Assembly (NCBI GenBank): GCA_902779075.1
Contig: CACZAK010000005.1
Location: forward strand, 30,827-94,826
Source: an uncultured bacterium
Lineage (GTDB): Bacteria; Verrucomicrobiota; Kiritimatiellia; RFP12; UBA1067
Reading direction: 5' to 3'
DNA: 64,000 nt
In this document: in pieces, positions 1-8,066 of the stretch
How the letters are laid out: each line of letters starts with the position of its first letter
How positions within the stretch are numbered: position 1 is the first letter of the stretch
Translations under genes and position numbers: made by a program
Notes under the pieces: generated by a model
Database searches by the model: none
Told to the model about the DNA's origin: nothing
Seen by the model: the letters and a program-made list of their open reading frames with translations, nothing else

Positions 1-783
1 CGTGAAGGTGGATATGATGGTGGGCATGGGGGCTGGCATGGGGGCTAAAGCCCCCCGCTCCGATATTGCTTCGCGCGATTCCTCGCACGATTCTTCGCTC
101 TCGCCGCCCATATCGGAGCGGCGGGCTTCACCCCGCACATTCGCCTCCCGCCAAATCAACCGCAGCTTCAAGTCGCTCGCCCAGAAGCCCTGCGAAGCCA
201 CAAAGGCGATCCGAGGCCCGCGCAGCAGCTCGAGATTCCCGAAAGAATACTGCGTCACGGCGCCGAAGCGGTCGCGGTTCCAGTTCTTGGGATTCTCGCG
301 AATGTACTTGCGGAAAGCCGCAAGCTGGCGCTCGTCGGTCACGATCTTGTCCCAGTAGTCGAATTGCCACAGGTGATCGCCTATATCCTCCAATGCGCCT
401 GCGCGGCGCAACTTGCCGTAGATGTAGCCGGTTCCGCCCTTGAACCGGCTCATGAGAAAGCCGAGGTGCTGCTCCTTGTTCGTCGGGAGGTGGTGTATTC
501 GCACGATTGCATGGAAATGGTTGGGCATCAGCACGAATTCATCCAGCTCGAGCTCCGGGTATTTCGCGGGCAGTTCGCGCCAATACGCCTCGACCTTCCG
601 CCCGAAATCGTTCAGCACGCATTGCTCGCCAACGATCGCGCCGAAGATGGATTTGTTGCGCGCCACCTGGCACGTCACGAAGAACCACCCGTTGCGGTAG
701 TTGATCGCGGCGTTTCGAAGCGACTTGCGAAAGGATTTGTCGCCGTCTTTCCCGCACCCGTCTTTTCGCGGCTTCATGCACAT
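1..783 (-). CDS. REP-associated tyrosine transposase (Y1_Tnp, IS200-like), 3' end beyond window
   Basis: The minus frame is open from ATG codons at 783 and 777 to base 1 with no stop, so the C-terminus lies outside the window. The HUH motif is visible in 'MPNHFHAIVRIHH' (about residues 84-96 from the ATG at 777), and a downstream 'DYWDKIV...FRKYIRENP' stretch is where this family carries its catalytic tyrosine. Y1 transposases of this type (RAYTs) are single-copy housekeeping-like enzymes that act on single-stranded REP hairpins. The visible C-terminal tail (roughly bases 1-140) is not transposase-like: it reads through two REP-like repeat copies. It lies 72 bp downstream of the GTPase operon in the same orientation. 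Family assignment is firm. Activity and the true C-terminus are unknown. Confidence 0.85.
   Translation of the reverse strand, partial: MCMKPRKDGCGKDGDKSFRKSLRNAAINYRNGWFFVTCQVARNKSIFGAIVGEQCVLNDFGRKVEAYWRELPAKYPELELDEFVLMPNHFHAIVRIHHLPTNKEQHLGFLMSRFKGGTGYIYGKLRRAGALEDIGDHLWQFDYWDKIVTDERQLAAFRKYIRENPKNWNRDRFGAVTQYSFGNLELLRGPRIAFVASQGFWASDLKLRLIWREANVRGEARRSDMGGESEESCEESREAISERGALAPMPAPMPTIISTFT
36..70 (-). repeat. REP-like palindromic repeat, copy 1
   Basis: On the minus strand this reads ATATCGGAGCGG followed by a G-rich hairpin arm, GGGGGCTTTAGCCCCC. The same core recurs at 107-140 and 6847-6884. The copy lies inside the open C-terminal frame of the adjacent transposase. The direct repeat GGCATGGGGGCT also occurs twice just beside it (about 23-46). 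Confidence 0.6.
107..140 (+). repeat. REP-like palindromic repeat, copy 2
   Basis: The plus strand reads CGCCCATATCGGAGCGGCGG then GCTTCACCCCGC, matching copies 1 and 3. It lies inverted relative to copy 1, about 40 bp away, which is the inverted-pair arrangement often seen for REP elements next to RAYT genes. Confidence 0.6.
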
Positions 784-854
784 GCCCGCATTTTACCAAA
801 ATATCCATGCGCTGTGTAGTGGGAATCGCGCCGGGAATCGGGAAAGTAGGCGCC

Positions 855-2582
855 TTAAACTTTAAGTTTTGACGCCACTGCAACCAATTCCTTTTGGGCA
901 CCTTCAATCAAACGCAGATCACCCGCGATTTGAGCCGCCTCAGCATTTCCCATGTTGATGGCTTCCTGCACACGAACGTACTGAGGCTCAAAAATCCTCT
1001 CTACCTGATCCGTAAAGAAATCCCCCAATTTCATCTCAATCTGCTGTGCGACATTTAAGGAGTTTTCAATGATCTCTTGCTTGCGCCGAGCCATTTCTTC
1101 CTGTTGCGCATTCCGCGCCGCCAGTTGGGCCTCATACTGTTCGCGCTTCGCCTCAAGCGCCTTTTCATCATCGCTCCCCCCAAATAGGAACTTAAACGCG
1201 GCAATAGCCAACAACACCGGAGCCAACACAGGCAGAACTGGAACCAGAACAGGTCCCAGTACGGGTATTTTTGCGACCAGCGGCAGTGCGGCTTTGACAC
1301 CTGCATCAAGCATTGGTTTAGCGACAGCAGCTGCTGCCGTCGTTTCTAGTAACTTCTCTTTTTTACCCGCAGGATTCAACTGTCCACCCTCACTGGCCAT
1401 GAGCGCCATCTGAGTATCGTCCCCTGACTCCTTAGAATGCGAGATTGCGGGCACACACGCCGAAGCAATCTGTTCAAATCCTCCGACGCAATCCTCCACA
1501 CGTTGCGAAATCTTCTTTGCCTCGTTGACAAGATACTTCTCGACATCGCTGGCAACAACCTTGACCCGCTCCGACAACTTGGCCTTTGCATCGTCTTCAT
1601 CGGTTGCAGAAGTAAGGATACTGCGAATCTCCCCCTTGAGAGAAGCCGTCAGCGCCTCAATACGATCCTTCACCTTGTTGAGCAGCTTTTCTTGCTGTTT
1701 CTGTAACTGTTCAATGGCTTCATACCCTCCCCGCGCCACCTTGTCGCCTTCAAGTTTCTTCAAAAGTCCCTGAACCAAGTCCAGCTCATGTGAAAGCAGA
1801 TGCGCAATCTCGTCCAAGACTGTAAAACCAGTGGCACTTGCATAGACATTAACAATTTCAGACTCCAGTGCCAAGATGTTGCTGGTATGAAGCATTACTG
1901 TCTTGTCAGCTTCAGGAAGCGCAGCGTTTGTACGTGCTTCCAACGCCAACTTGGCATCAACAACGACTATCTTGAAATGCCTAGAAAGCTCCTCTGCCGA
2001 TGTCGAGCCGTAACATTCGGCAAAATCACGATAAATGTTTCCCTTGATTTTCTCTAGTTCCGCCACACCCTCCTGCGTGTCCATCTCTATGCTGGACTTA
2101 TTGTTGAGGACTATCAGCAGCTTCTTCTTCCCCTTGACAACATCCACAAGCTCGCGATAGTTTTTCCCAAGGTTGAATGCTCCTTCCGTATCCATCACAA
2201 ATATTATCACGTCGGATTTGTTCAATTGCTCCTTGGAGACCTCCTCGTCCCTCTTCGGCGCATTAATTCCAGGCGTGTCGAAGATCGTGTACTCCTTCCA
2301 TCGGTACGGCGTGACCTTCACAGTTGTCGGCACATCGTTCATAGCCGCCTGATTTTCACCAATCAGGGCATTCAGCAAGGTACTCTTGCCGGCATTGTAG
2401 ATGCCGTAGATCATTATCCTGGGGTTGAGATCGTCAATTCTGTCCTCGTAAACTTTACGGAATTTCGCCACGGCCTCCGAAATCGCCGGATCGCGCTCTG
2501 CGTACTTCGCGCAGACGCTGGACGTGTTCTCCACAAGTTCGGCAATCGCCTGCTTACACGACATAAGATGTTCGTTATTCAT
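855..2582 (-). CDS. Dynamin-like/LeoA-type GTPase with hydrophobic insertion segment (last gene of operon A)
   Basis: The protein has 575 residues. The start at 2582 is chosen because AAAAAGGAAAAAAG precedes it; the ATG at 2615 has no ribosome site. P-loop GIYNAGKST is at residues 60-68, a switch-I-like PTT follows, and the G3 DTPG is at 102-105. The G4 position reads NNKSS (about 160-164) instead of NKxD, so guanine specificity may be altered. Residues about 430-468 form an Ala/Pro/Val-rich hydrophobic stretch (e.g. VLVPVLPVLAPVLLAI), flanked by charged coiled-coil, resembling the membrane paddle of bacterial dynamins such as LeoA. It is probably a membrane-remodelling or membrane-sensing GTPase working with the two other GTPases of the operon. 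Function is inferred. Confidence 0.8.
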   Translation of the reverse strand: MNNEHLMSCKQAIAELVENTSSVCAKYAERDPAISEAVAKFRKVYEDRIDDLNPRIMIYGIYNAGKSTLLNALIGENQAAMNDVPTTVKVTPYRWKEYTIFDTPGINAPKRDEEVSKEQLNKSDVIIFVMDTEGAFNLGKNYRELVDVVKGKKKLLIVLNNKSSIEMDTQEGVAELEKIKGNIYRDFAECYGSTSAEELSRHFKIVVVDAKLALEARTNAALPEADKTVMLHTSNILALESEIVNVYASATGFTVLDEIAHLLSHELDLVQGLLKKLEGDKVARGGYEAIEQLQKQQEKLLNKVKDRIEALTASLKGEIRSILTSATDEDDAKAKLSERVKVVASDVEKYLVNEAKKISQRVEDCVGGFEQIASACVPAISHSKESGDDTQMALMASEGGQLNPAGKKEKLLETTAAAAVAKPMLDAGVKAALPLVAKIPVLGPVLVPVLPVLAPVLLAIAAFKFLFGGSDDEKALEAKREQYEAQLAARNAQQEEMARRKQEIIENSLNVAQQIEMKLGDFFTDQVERIFEPQYVRVQEAINMGNAEAAQIAGDLRLIEGAQKELVAVASKLKV

Positions 2583-2618
2583 TACTTTTTTCCTTTTTGA
2601 GTTTATGGTGTTCATTGA

Positions 2619-4367
2619 TTAAAATCGGCAAGACAACAACTTCTTCGACAATCTCTCGACATTGTTCTCAAGTTTCTTGATTTTGGAGAGAGATTCCCCA
2701 AAAAACATCTTTCTGAGCTTAGCCAGCTCATCTTTCACATGCACGGCCAATGCCTTCTCCAGTTGAGCAATCAACTTTTCCTTCGCGGCCGTAGGATCAA
2801 TTCCAAGGTCAATGTCAAAGGAATGCGTCTCCTCGTTCACCTCAAGCGTATGGTATTTCTTCCCAAAGAGATGGCAGAGTTTCTCCCAGCATCCATCTGG
2901 ATCGCGCTCAACAATTTCCGGAACCTCTATCGTGTACTCTTGGGTTTCAACAGTACGTTCGGCCTTTGATTTAATACCTTGAGGGGAAAACTTCCCAAGA
3001 ATATCTTTACGAAAATCACCCACAATCGACCGAACATGGCTTCCGAGGACATCGACGAGTTCACTTTGGATCTCTTCACTTAGAGCATCCATACTGAATT
3101 CGACATCATTTCCGCTCGCCTCAATAACGACACGGTCAATATACTGTCGGATTGGACGACGCACCTGGCCCACGACATCCTCCACAATCTCCTCAACAAG
3201 GGTGCCACTTGGTGCCAAGGCGTCAAACTTCTCCTGAATCTTCACATGTATCTCGCCAAGATCGGCGGCCAGCCGAACCAGACAATCCGATTTTGCCGCA
3301 TCGCCTACGATGGTCTCAACGGTATGGTTCCACAATTTGCGTGGAGCCTCCTTCTTCAGGTCGAGGATTTGGCGATTGCCAATCACCGAAACGATCTTTC
3401 GGTAGAATTCCCCTAGATTACCACCCTCCCACAAAACATCGTCATTGGCTGCCACAGCCTTCTCTGCAAGCTGAGTCGAAACACTTACGGCGTCGCAACA
3501 GCCACTAGGAACACCATTCTTCACCATCGCATCACAGAGCGACTTCTCCTGCAGACGACGGCGATCCTTGTCTTTGGGAACCTGTACCTTGACAACGCGA
3601 CCATCCTGTACCTTCGATTCAACCGTATCGGACCGCGTAATGACGACAAGCGCCTTCTTGCCGTTCTCGTAAAGCTCCCTGTACCCGGCAATGTCCTCCT
3701 GGACGCCAGGGTTCGTCGAGTTTGCCAAAAACACCACAAGATCGGCATACTGCACATACCTCTTCGCAATTTGTGCGAGCGGCTGTATGTCTATCCGCTT
3801 CTTTTCAATTGCGCCGATTCCGGGAGTGTCAACCCAGGCCAACCCAGGAAATGTGAAATACTGGGCTGAACACGTTGATTCGATGCTGTTCTCGTCAAAC
3901 GCATCTTTCTCCGAAGCGTCCTGCCGCCCTTTTTCCTGGACAACGATCTTCGTCTTCGGAAGCGATCCATCCTTGTATATATTGTCAAATGGCGCATCAC
4001 GGAAGGCTCTGCCATGCATGAAATTCCCCAACGTGCTCTTGCCTGCTTTTACTATTCCAAAAACAATCACCAACGGGACTTTCTCGAATTTGTCCTGGAA
4101 TTCTCGCCCTTTGACCTGTTTCTCGGCCTCACCCTTGCAAATGTTGATGATTTGCTGCCACTTGTCTATCTCCCCATTCACAAGTGCCGCAATTGGCGTG
4201 TCCTCTACTACACGAAGACTCGCGGTCAGACTTGAAAGGGAATCAAGTTCCTGTGAGACGTTATCTATTTTCGTTGAAAACTCTGCGCTGAATTTATCCA
4301 GTATCTTCTGCGCGCTCAGCAACCCCTTGTAGAAGTAATCAAGGTCTTGTTGAATCTTCGATGCCAT
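2619..4367 (-). CDS. Large dynamin-superfamily-like GTPase
   Basis: The protein has 582 residues. P-loop GIVKAGKST is at about residues 104-112, G3 is DTPGIGA (about 180) and G4 is TRSD (about 244), so the GTPase core looks complete. The N-terminal ~95 residues and the long C-terminal half (about 350-582) are helical and charged, as in dynamin-like or YeeP/YfjP-type GTPases. No obvious transmembrane paddle is seen, unlike the next gene. The start ATG (4367-4365) directly follows the TAA of the upstream small gene, so translation is probably coupled. It may form a hetero-oligomer with the downstream GTPase, by analogy with paired bacterial dynamins; that is inference. Confidence 0.8.
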   Translation of the reverse strand: MASKIQQDLDYFYKGLLSAQKILDKFSAEFSTKIDNVSQELDSLSSLTASLRVVEDTPIAALVNGEIDKWQQIINICKGEAEKQVKGREFQDKFEKVPLVIVFGIVKAGKSTLGNFMHGRAFRDAPFDNIYKDGSLPKTKIVVQEKGRQDASEKDAFDENSIESTCSAQYFTFPGLAWVDTPGIGAIEKKRIDIQPLAQIAKRYVQYADLVVFLANSTNPGVQEDIAGYRELYENGKKALVVITRSDTVESKVQDGRVVKVQVPKDKDRRRLQEKSLCDAMVKNGVPSGCCDAVSVSTQLAEKAVAANDDVLWEGGNLGEFYRKIVSVIGNRQILDLKKEAPRKLWNHTVETIVGDAAKSDCLVRLAADLGEIHVKIQEKFDALAPSGTLVEEIVEDVVGQVRRPIRQYIDRVVIEASGNDVEFSMDALSEEIQSELVDVLGSHVRSIVGDFRKDILGKFSPQGIKSKAERTVETQEYTIEVPEIVERDPDGCWEKLCHLFGKKYHTLEVNEETHSFDIDLGIDPTAAKEKLIAQLEKALAVHVKDELAKLRKMFFGESLSKIKKLENNVERLSKKLLSCRF

Positions 4368-4787
4368 TTAAACAGCCCTCCTTTTGAGTTCGTTAATCAC
4401 AATATCCAATTCCTTAATCTGACGATCAAGCTGTAAACATTCAGCACGATCTTCCTTGAATTTATCAGCGATAGCCGTTTTGGCCTGTTCTGTCACCTCT
4501 GCACAGTCCTTTTTGAAATCTCTGAATCCGCAATCGGACGCTGTCATGCGCAACAAGACACCTAGTCTGCTTTTCATCTTGAAAGCTCGAAACTTCGCGT
4601 ATACCATGCCGTTAAAATCTTCACGAACCGCCTTTCTGCGTCGCGCCTCTTTCTGGGCAGCAGCTCGCTTGCGCGCAACCGACTGCAGATGTCGCCGTTT
4701 GTTAGCCGCTCGCAGATTCGCAATTCTTTCTCGGCGGAGATCATCACCGTCATCGTCACTACCGAAAAGCCAATCAAAGAATCCCAT
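4368..4787 (-). CDS. Small basic coiled-coil protein of the GTPase operon, unknown function
   Basis: The protein has 139 residues. The start at 4787 (MGFFDWLFGSDDDGDD) is preferred over 4835 because a GGTAGGTG ribosome site lies just upstream, overlapping the end of the GTPase gene. The short hydrophobic/aromatic N-terminus (FFDWLFG) is followed by an acidic patch, then a strongly Arg/Lys/Ala-rich helix (about residues 18-55) and a C-terminal coiled coil. The N-terminus could act as an amphipathic membrane anchor. It is sandwiched between two GTPase genes with no spacing, so an accessory or adaptor subunit is the simplest reading. I do not recognise a family. Confidence 0.7.
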   Translation of the reverse strand: MGFFDWLFGSDDDGDDLRRERIANLRAANKRRHLQSVARKRAAAQKEARRRKAVREDFNGMVYAKFRAFKMKSRLGVLLRMTASDCGFRDFKKDCAEVTEQAKTAIADKFKEDRAECLQLDRQIKELDIVINELKRRAV

Positions 4788-4791
4788 CTTT

Positions 4792-5793
4792 TCACCTACC
4801 TTTCTTGCCTGTTCTGTTTGTCTCGCAGCATTCATCCCAGGATGGGCGAATCTCGGAAAGAACCTTGGACCAAGCCTTGTTCAAGGAAGCAGACTCCGCC
4901 TGTATCTTCCTTTTCTTTTCGTCGCGTCTCTCTGCCAACGCGAATTTTTTGCTTTCTAGTTCCGCTATTAACTGCACAATGGCCGCCGTGTGGCGCCCAC
5001 CGCCCTTCTTAGCCCTCGCAAGAATTTCACGTGACAATTTCCCTACACCGCCTGCCTCCATGAGTGTCTTACCGTCATCTGTACACCCATCATCTATCAT
5101 CTTGATTCCCTGTAGGTACTGCTTAGGCGAAACGACATACGACTTCAACTTACATCCGAGATTCTCCTTAATCAAGTCCACACATTCTTGAACATTCCGC
5201 TCAAGATCATCGTCTGGGCACTCATCGCTTCGCGTGTTTATGAACAGTACCCTTGTTTTGAATTCCGCATCCCCAAGTATCTCTTCAAGAGCAATCAAGA
5301 CATCAAGTTCAGCCTGATTGATTCCGCCTATCGCCACATTGTGGACGAAAAGTACCAGATCTGCCTGCCGGAGGGCGGACAATGCCTCACTGTCGTCTTC
5401 GCAGACGGCAGAGCTAAATCCTGGAGTGTCAACCAACGTCACATTTTTCTTCCATGACACAGATCGCACAACCGTCGTTTCCCGCACATCTGCTGTCTTG
5501 AACATATCCGCCTTGCCTAGAAGTGCATTAAGAAGCGTGCTCTTCCCTGGATTCATCATGCCTGCGCTAACAATGCGAAACACACCATCATTAGATTTGA
5601 GTAGCGCATCCAATCGCAACGCGACATCTGAAAACTCTGAACCAAGCCGCCGCAACCGTTCCGGCAACGACACCGGTTCTGCGTGCGCAACATTCATTGT
5701 GCTCTGGCCAATTTTCCTTTTAGCTTTCCCCGCACATTTTAGGTTCCGCGTGTTTTTCTGCTTTCGCGGACGTTTCATTTTTTTAATTGCCAT
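4792..5793 (-). CDS. P-loop GTPase (YeeP/YfjP-like, Era-type G domain)
   Basis: The protein has 333 residues. A Lys/Arg-rich N-terminal tail (about 1-30) precedes the G domain: P-loop GMMNPGKST (78-86), G3 DTPGFSS, G4 NTRSDE. The C-terminal ~80 residues are a basic helical extension. It is shorter than the two downstream GTPases and lacks their long stalk-like halves, resembling the small partner GTPase (LeoB/YeeP type) found next to larger dynamin-like proteins. The start is supported by GGAGGT just upstream, three bases after the TerB-like gene's stop. The basic tail may bind membrane or nucleic acid; this is inference. Confidence 0.8.
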   Translation of the reverse strand: MAIKKMKRPRKQKNTRNLKCAGKAKRKIGQSTMNVAHAEPVSLPERLRRLGSEFSDVALRLDALLKSNDGVFRIVSAGMMNPGKSTLLNALLGKADMFKTADVRETTVVRSVSWKKNVTLVDTPGFSSAVCEDDSEALSALRQADLVLFVHNVAIGGINQAELDVLIALEEILGDAEFKTRVLFINTRSDECPDDDLERNVQECVDLIKENLGCKLKSYVVSPKQYLQGIKMIDDGCTDDGKTLMEAGGVGKLSREILARAKKGGGRHTAAIVQLIAELESKKFALAERRDEKKRKIQAESASLNKAWSKVLSEIRPSWDECCETNRTGKKGR

Positions 5794-5796
5794 TTG

Positions 5797-6393
5797 TCAA
5801 ACCTCCACGAAAGCCTTTATCCGCCTCGCAATACTGGCGCACTTGTTTTTGTTGACTGTTGTTGGATGTTGCGCGCAAATCCTCTGAGCAGAAAGTAGTT
5901 TCGCCGCAAGGGTCTCGCACTTTGCAAGAAAAGCATCCGAAATTTGGACTTCAACCTTGCTTTTCTTCCCGTTGCAAATCGCCGAATATTTGTTAAATAC
6001 ATCTTTCAACGCTAGAATTCCACGTCGCTCAACATCCAAATACTTATTATCGGACATGGCCATGATCGTCCACATCATAAATGCTTTTCGCAGGTTCTTA
6101 CCATAAAGGCTCTTAAACCCTTCCGGAAGCGTCCGTCCTGCTCGACACACAAAAGCACGAATCAACTCGTCTATCGGAAGCCTTTGGCTCTGCAGGACAA
6201 TATACCCAGCAACCTCGAGACCCTTTTCAAAAGCATCCTCAACCTGCTGCGAAGGACAACCGCAAAATTTCAATGTATCCTCAAATGCAACATACTCCTC
6301 GGGTGAGACGTTTCCATCGAGCCCCGCAATCATCATCGCAATCTGGACAATTGCAATATCCAGGTCAACTGTCAACGTTTGTTCTTCAAGCAT
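5797..6393 (-). CDS. TerB-like (tellurite-resistance/DjlA N-domain fold) protein
   Basis: The protein has 198 residues. The start at 6393 is set by AAAGGAA 8-10 nt upstream; longer frame extensions run over the upstream CxxC gene and are artefacts. Two TerB-style acidic turns are visible: 'GLDGNVSPEE' near the N-terminus and 'SDNKYLDVER' about 100 residues later, each following a hydrophobic helix. TerB domains are all-helical, bind metal at such sites and associate with membranes or chaperone/phage-response machinery. The C-terminal ~60 residues are a Lys-rich helix. It is the second gene of operon A. 'Tellurite resistance' should not be inferred; a sensor/adaptor role is more likely. Confidence 0.7.
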   Translation of the reverse strand: MLEEQTLTVDLDIAIVQIAMMIAGLDGNVSPEEYVAFEDTLKFCGCPSQQVEDAFEKGLEVAGYIVLQSQRLPIDELIRAFVCRAGRTLPEGFKSLYGKNLRKAFMMWTIMAMSDNKYLDVERRGILALKDVFNKYSAICNGKKSKVEVQISDAFLAKCETLAAKLLSAQRICAQHPTTVNKNKCASIARRIKAFVEV

Positions 6394-6422
6394 TAGTTTG
6401 GTTCCTTTCTGTAGCGCACATG

Positions 6423-6632
6423 TTACAGTTTCTCCCACTTGCTCCAGCGGAAACAGGTGCTGGTGCCGCCGAACTTGCGACCGTCCCAGGCGCGGCAGTT
6501 GACGGCGGGCAGAACTCCGCCAATGCGCACAAACTTGGGGTCCGCGCCCACGAAAACAAGCTTGCGCGTGCCGCTCCACCAGCGGCACGTCGCGCACTTT
6601 TTCTGCGCTATCGGTATGTCCAGTTGCGCCAT
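6423..6632 (-). CDS. Small CxxC protein, copy A (first gene of operon A)
   Basis: The protein has 69 residues and begins MAQLDIPIAQKKCATCRWW. Cysteines at 13, 16, 46 and 60 form a CxxC...C...C set suited to Zn or Fe-S binding; tryptophans at 18, 19, 49, 63 and 66 are interspersed. It is 66/69 identical to the protein at 18046-18255, differing only at residues 22, 26 and 57. Both copies are the first gene of their operon behind the same promoter. Such near-identity across 11.6 kb implies recent duplication, gene conversion or strong selection. The family is not recognised. A small regulator or redox/metal sensor shared by both operons is inference. Confidence 0.75.
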   Translation of the reverse strand: MAQLDIPIAQKKCATCRWWSGTRKLVFVGADPKFVRIGGVLPAVNCRAWDGRKFGGTSTCFRWSKWEKL

Positions 6633-6682
6633 TGTCGTTTCTTTCGCCTTCTCCGCTCTGCGGTTCCTCAGCGTTGCGTTGA

Positions 6683-6711
6683 AGTTTAGCACATCTTTCG
6701 CCCGCGCGCAA
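6683..6711 (-). promoter_or_regulatory. Operon A promoter (conserved with operon B)
   Basis: On the minus strand the -35 is TTGCGC (6711-6706), followed by a 17-nt spacer and an extended -10, TGC-TAAACT (-10 hexamer 6688-6683). The operon B promoter has identical hexamers, extended -10 and spacer length. The flanks are conserved too: CTTCGTGCTTGCGCGCGGG upstream and TTCAACGCAACGC-GAGGAACCG downstream, plus an AT-rich stretch and CCATAACACTT near 6790-6810. Confidence 0.65.
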
Positions 6712-6846
6712 GCACGAAGGCAAATGCGCCTCACATTCTCGGTCAGCTACCCAGCCGTTAAATAATGCATGCGCAGCAAAATGCCAAGTGTTATGGGAAA
6801 AATTAAAAAATCTTGCAAGCCTTGCATCTGCACCACCTTTGGACAC

Positions 6847-6884
6847 TCCCCCGCCCATATCGGAACGGCGAGCTTTAGCCCTCC
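6847..6884 (+). repeat. REP-like palindromic repeat, copy 3, overlapping a gene end
   Basis: The plus strand reads CCCGCCCATATCGGAACGGC then GAGCTTTAGCCCTCCCGC, the same core as the two copies beside the transposase. It lies between the operon A promoter and the SEDS-like gene. The TAA stop of that gene (6877-6875) is inside the repeat. Confidence 0.6.
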
Positions 6885-7852
6885 CGCACAAGCGCCACGA
6901 CAATTCCCGCCATAAGCCAAACGCCCCCAACTACGCCCCCTCCATACGACACAAGCGGCACGCAGGTGTGCAGCATCGGCGGCACAATCCCGAAATACGC
7001 CGAATATCCACAGGCCACCATCGACAGAACGAACAATCCCGTTACGGTAACAAACACCTTCTTCGCCGCACTCCTCACCTTGCGATAACAGCAAGCCAGT
7101 GCCGCCGCGAACATTCCGAAGAGGGTAAGCACAAGCGCATTGAACCACTTCCCGAACGTAAGTGCCGCCGCGAACGGCATAGAATACGAGCAACGCCCGG
7201 GCATTGACTGCCGTAGTAACACCTCGCCGTTTCCCGAGAACCAATTTGCCTCGCGCATCGCCTCACGAGATGCCTCCTGCGCCCATTTGCACAACATCAC
7301 CTCGTCAGGAGAGGCGGCCTCCACGGACTCGCGGCCAAGGATTCGTGCCATTCCTTCATAACCATCGAGCGTCCAGAGCGCAAACACGCCCGCCAACACC
7401 ACGGCAACAACCAAAAGCACACCCAACGCACGGCGATTTGGAAACTTTTCCGCAATCCACGACAGCATCAGCGCCACAGCCAATGGGCAAAAGATGAGTA
7501 TATTTAACTGCATCGCCCATACGCGCGCATACAGGTTATGGCCCACCTGCGGGGAACAGATCGCGATGACGAACAGCGCCAGCCATCCCAAGGCCAGCCA
7601 CGGCGCAGCCTTCTTCCAGCGCCTCCATCCCAAAATCAGCCCAAGCGCGAAAGCCGAAAACCCTATGCCGAGCCATACGACCTGACGCTTGCACATCCAG
7701 TGCTCGCCCATCCGCTCCGTGAAGCTTGCCGCATCAGGGCAGCTCCACAGAAACACCAGTCCCATGACGCTTAATCCCGCCAGCGAGAGCACCACGCCCC
7801 ACGCCCTTCCCGGCATCACCGCCGTCAACCACTTCGCAACTTGCTCTTTCAC
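6875..7852 (-). CDS. Divergent, short SEDS (FtsW/RodA/SpoVE)-family membrane protein
   Basis: The protein has about 325 residues from the GTG at 7852, chosen because GGAAAGG lies 9 nt upstream; a longer GTG start at 7894 lacks a site. At least eight hydrophobic segments are visible. 'KRQVVWLGIGFSAF' near the N-terminus matches the SEDS second-helix region, and 'GIVPPMLHTCVPLVSYGGG' near the C-terminus matches the conserved FtsW/RodA 'PLPFVSYGGS' segment. SEDS proteins polymerise peptidoglycan glycan strands. The protein is shorter than FtsW or RodA (370-400) and the loop before the C-terminal motif is unusual, so it may be a specialised paralogue. It looks more GC-rich than its neighbours and separates the two system operons. 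The link to them is unclear. Confidence 0.65.
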   Translation of the reverse strand: MKEQVAKWLTAVMPGRAWGVVLSLAGLSVMGLVFLWSCPDAASFTERMGEHWMCKRQVVWLGIGFSAFALGLILGWRRWKKAAPWLALGWLALFVIAICSPQVGHNLYARVWAMQLNILIFCPLAVALMLSWIAEKFPNRRALGVLLVVAVVLAGVFALWTLDGYEGMARILGRESVEAASPDEVMLCKWAQEASREAMREANWFSGNGEVLLRQSMPGRCSYSMPFAAALTFGKWFNALVLTLFGMFAAALACCYRKVRSAAKKVFVTVTGLFVLSMVACGYSAYFGIVPPMLHTCVPLVSYGGGVVGGVWLMAGIVVALVREG

Positions 7853-8066
7853 TTTACTTTGCCTTTCCTTTGGATGTTCTTGCCCGCGATTCACTCGCGG
7901 CAGACATCCATAAGCAAATCGCGTGCCAAGGCGGGGAATCCCTGAAAATCAAGCTGTTTGGGCAATTCTCTTACCCGAACCGATCAACTCCTGACCACAA
8001 CACTGGTCAATCACTGACAGAATCGAGGCGAACACCACATTGGTGGAGATGTTATTACACCTTGTC

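Noticed and set aside
364..819. Plus-strand 151-residue open frame
   Set aside because: It is antisense to the clear HUH transposase frame, which carries the recognisable motifs.
5797..6393. Tellurite resistance operon
   Set aside because: Only a TerB-like domain is present. No terC, terD or other ter genes are seen.
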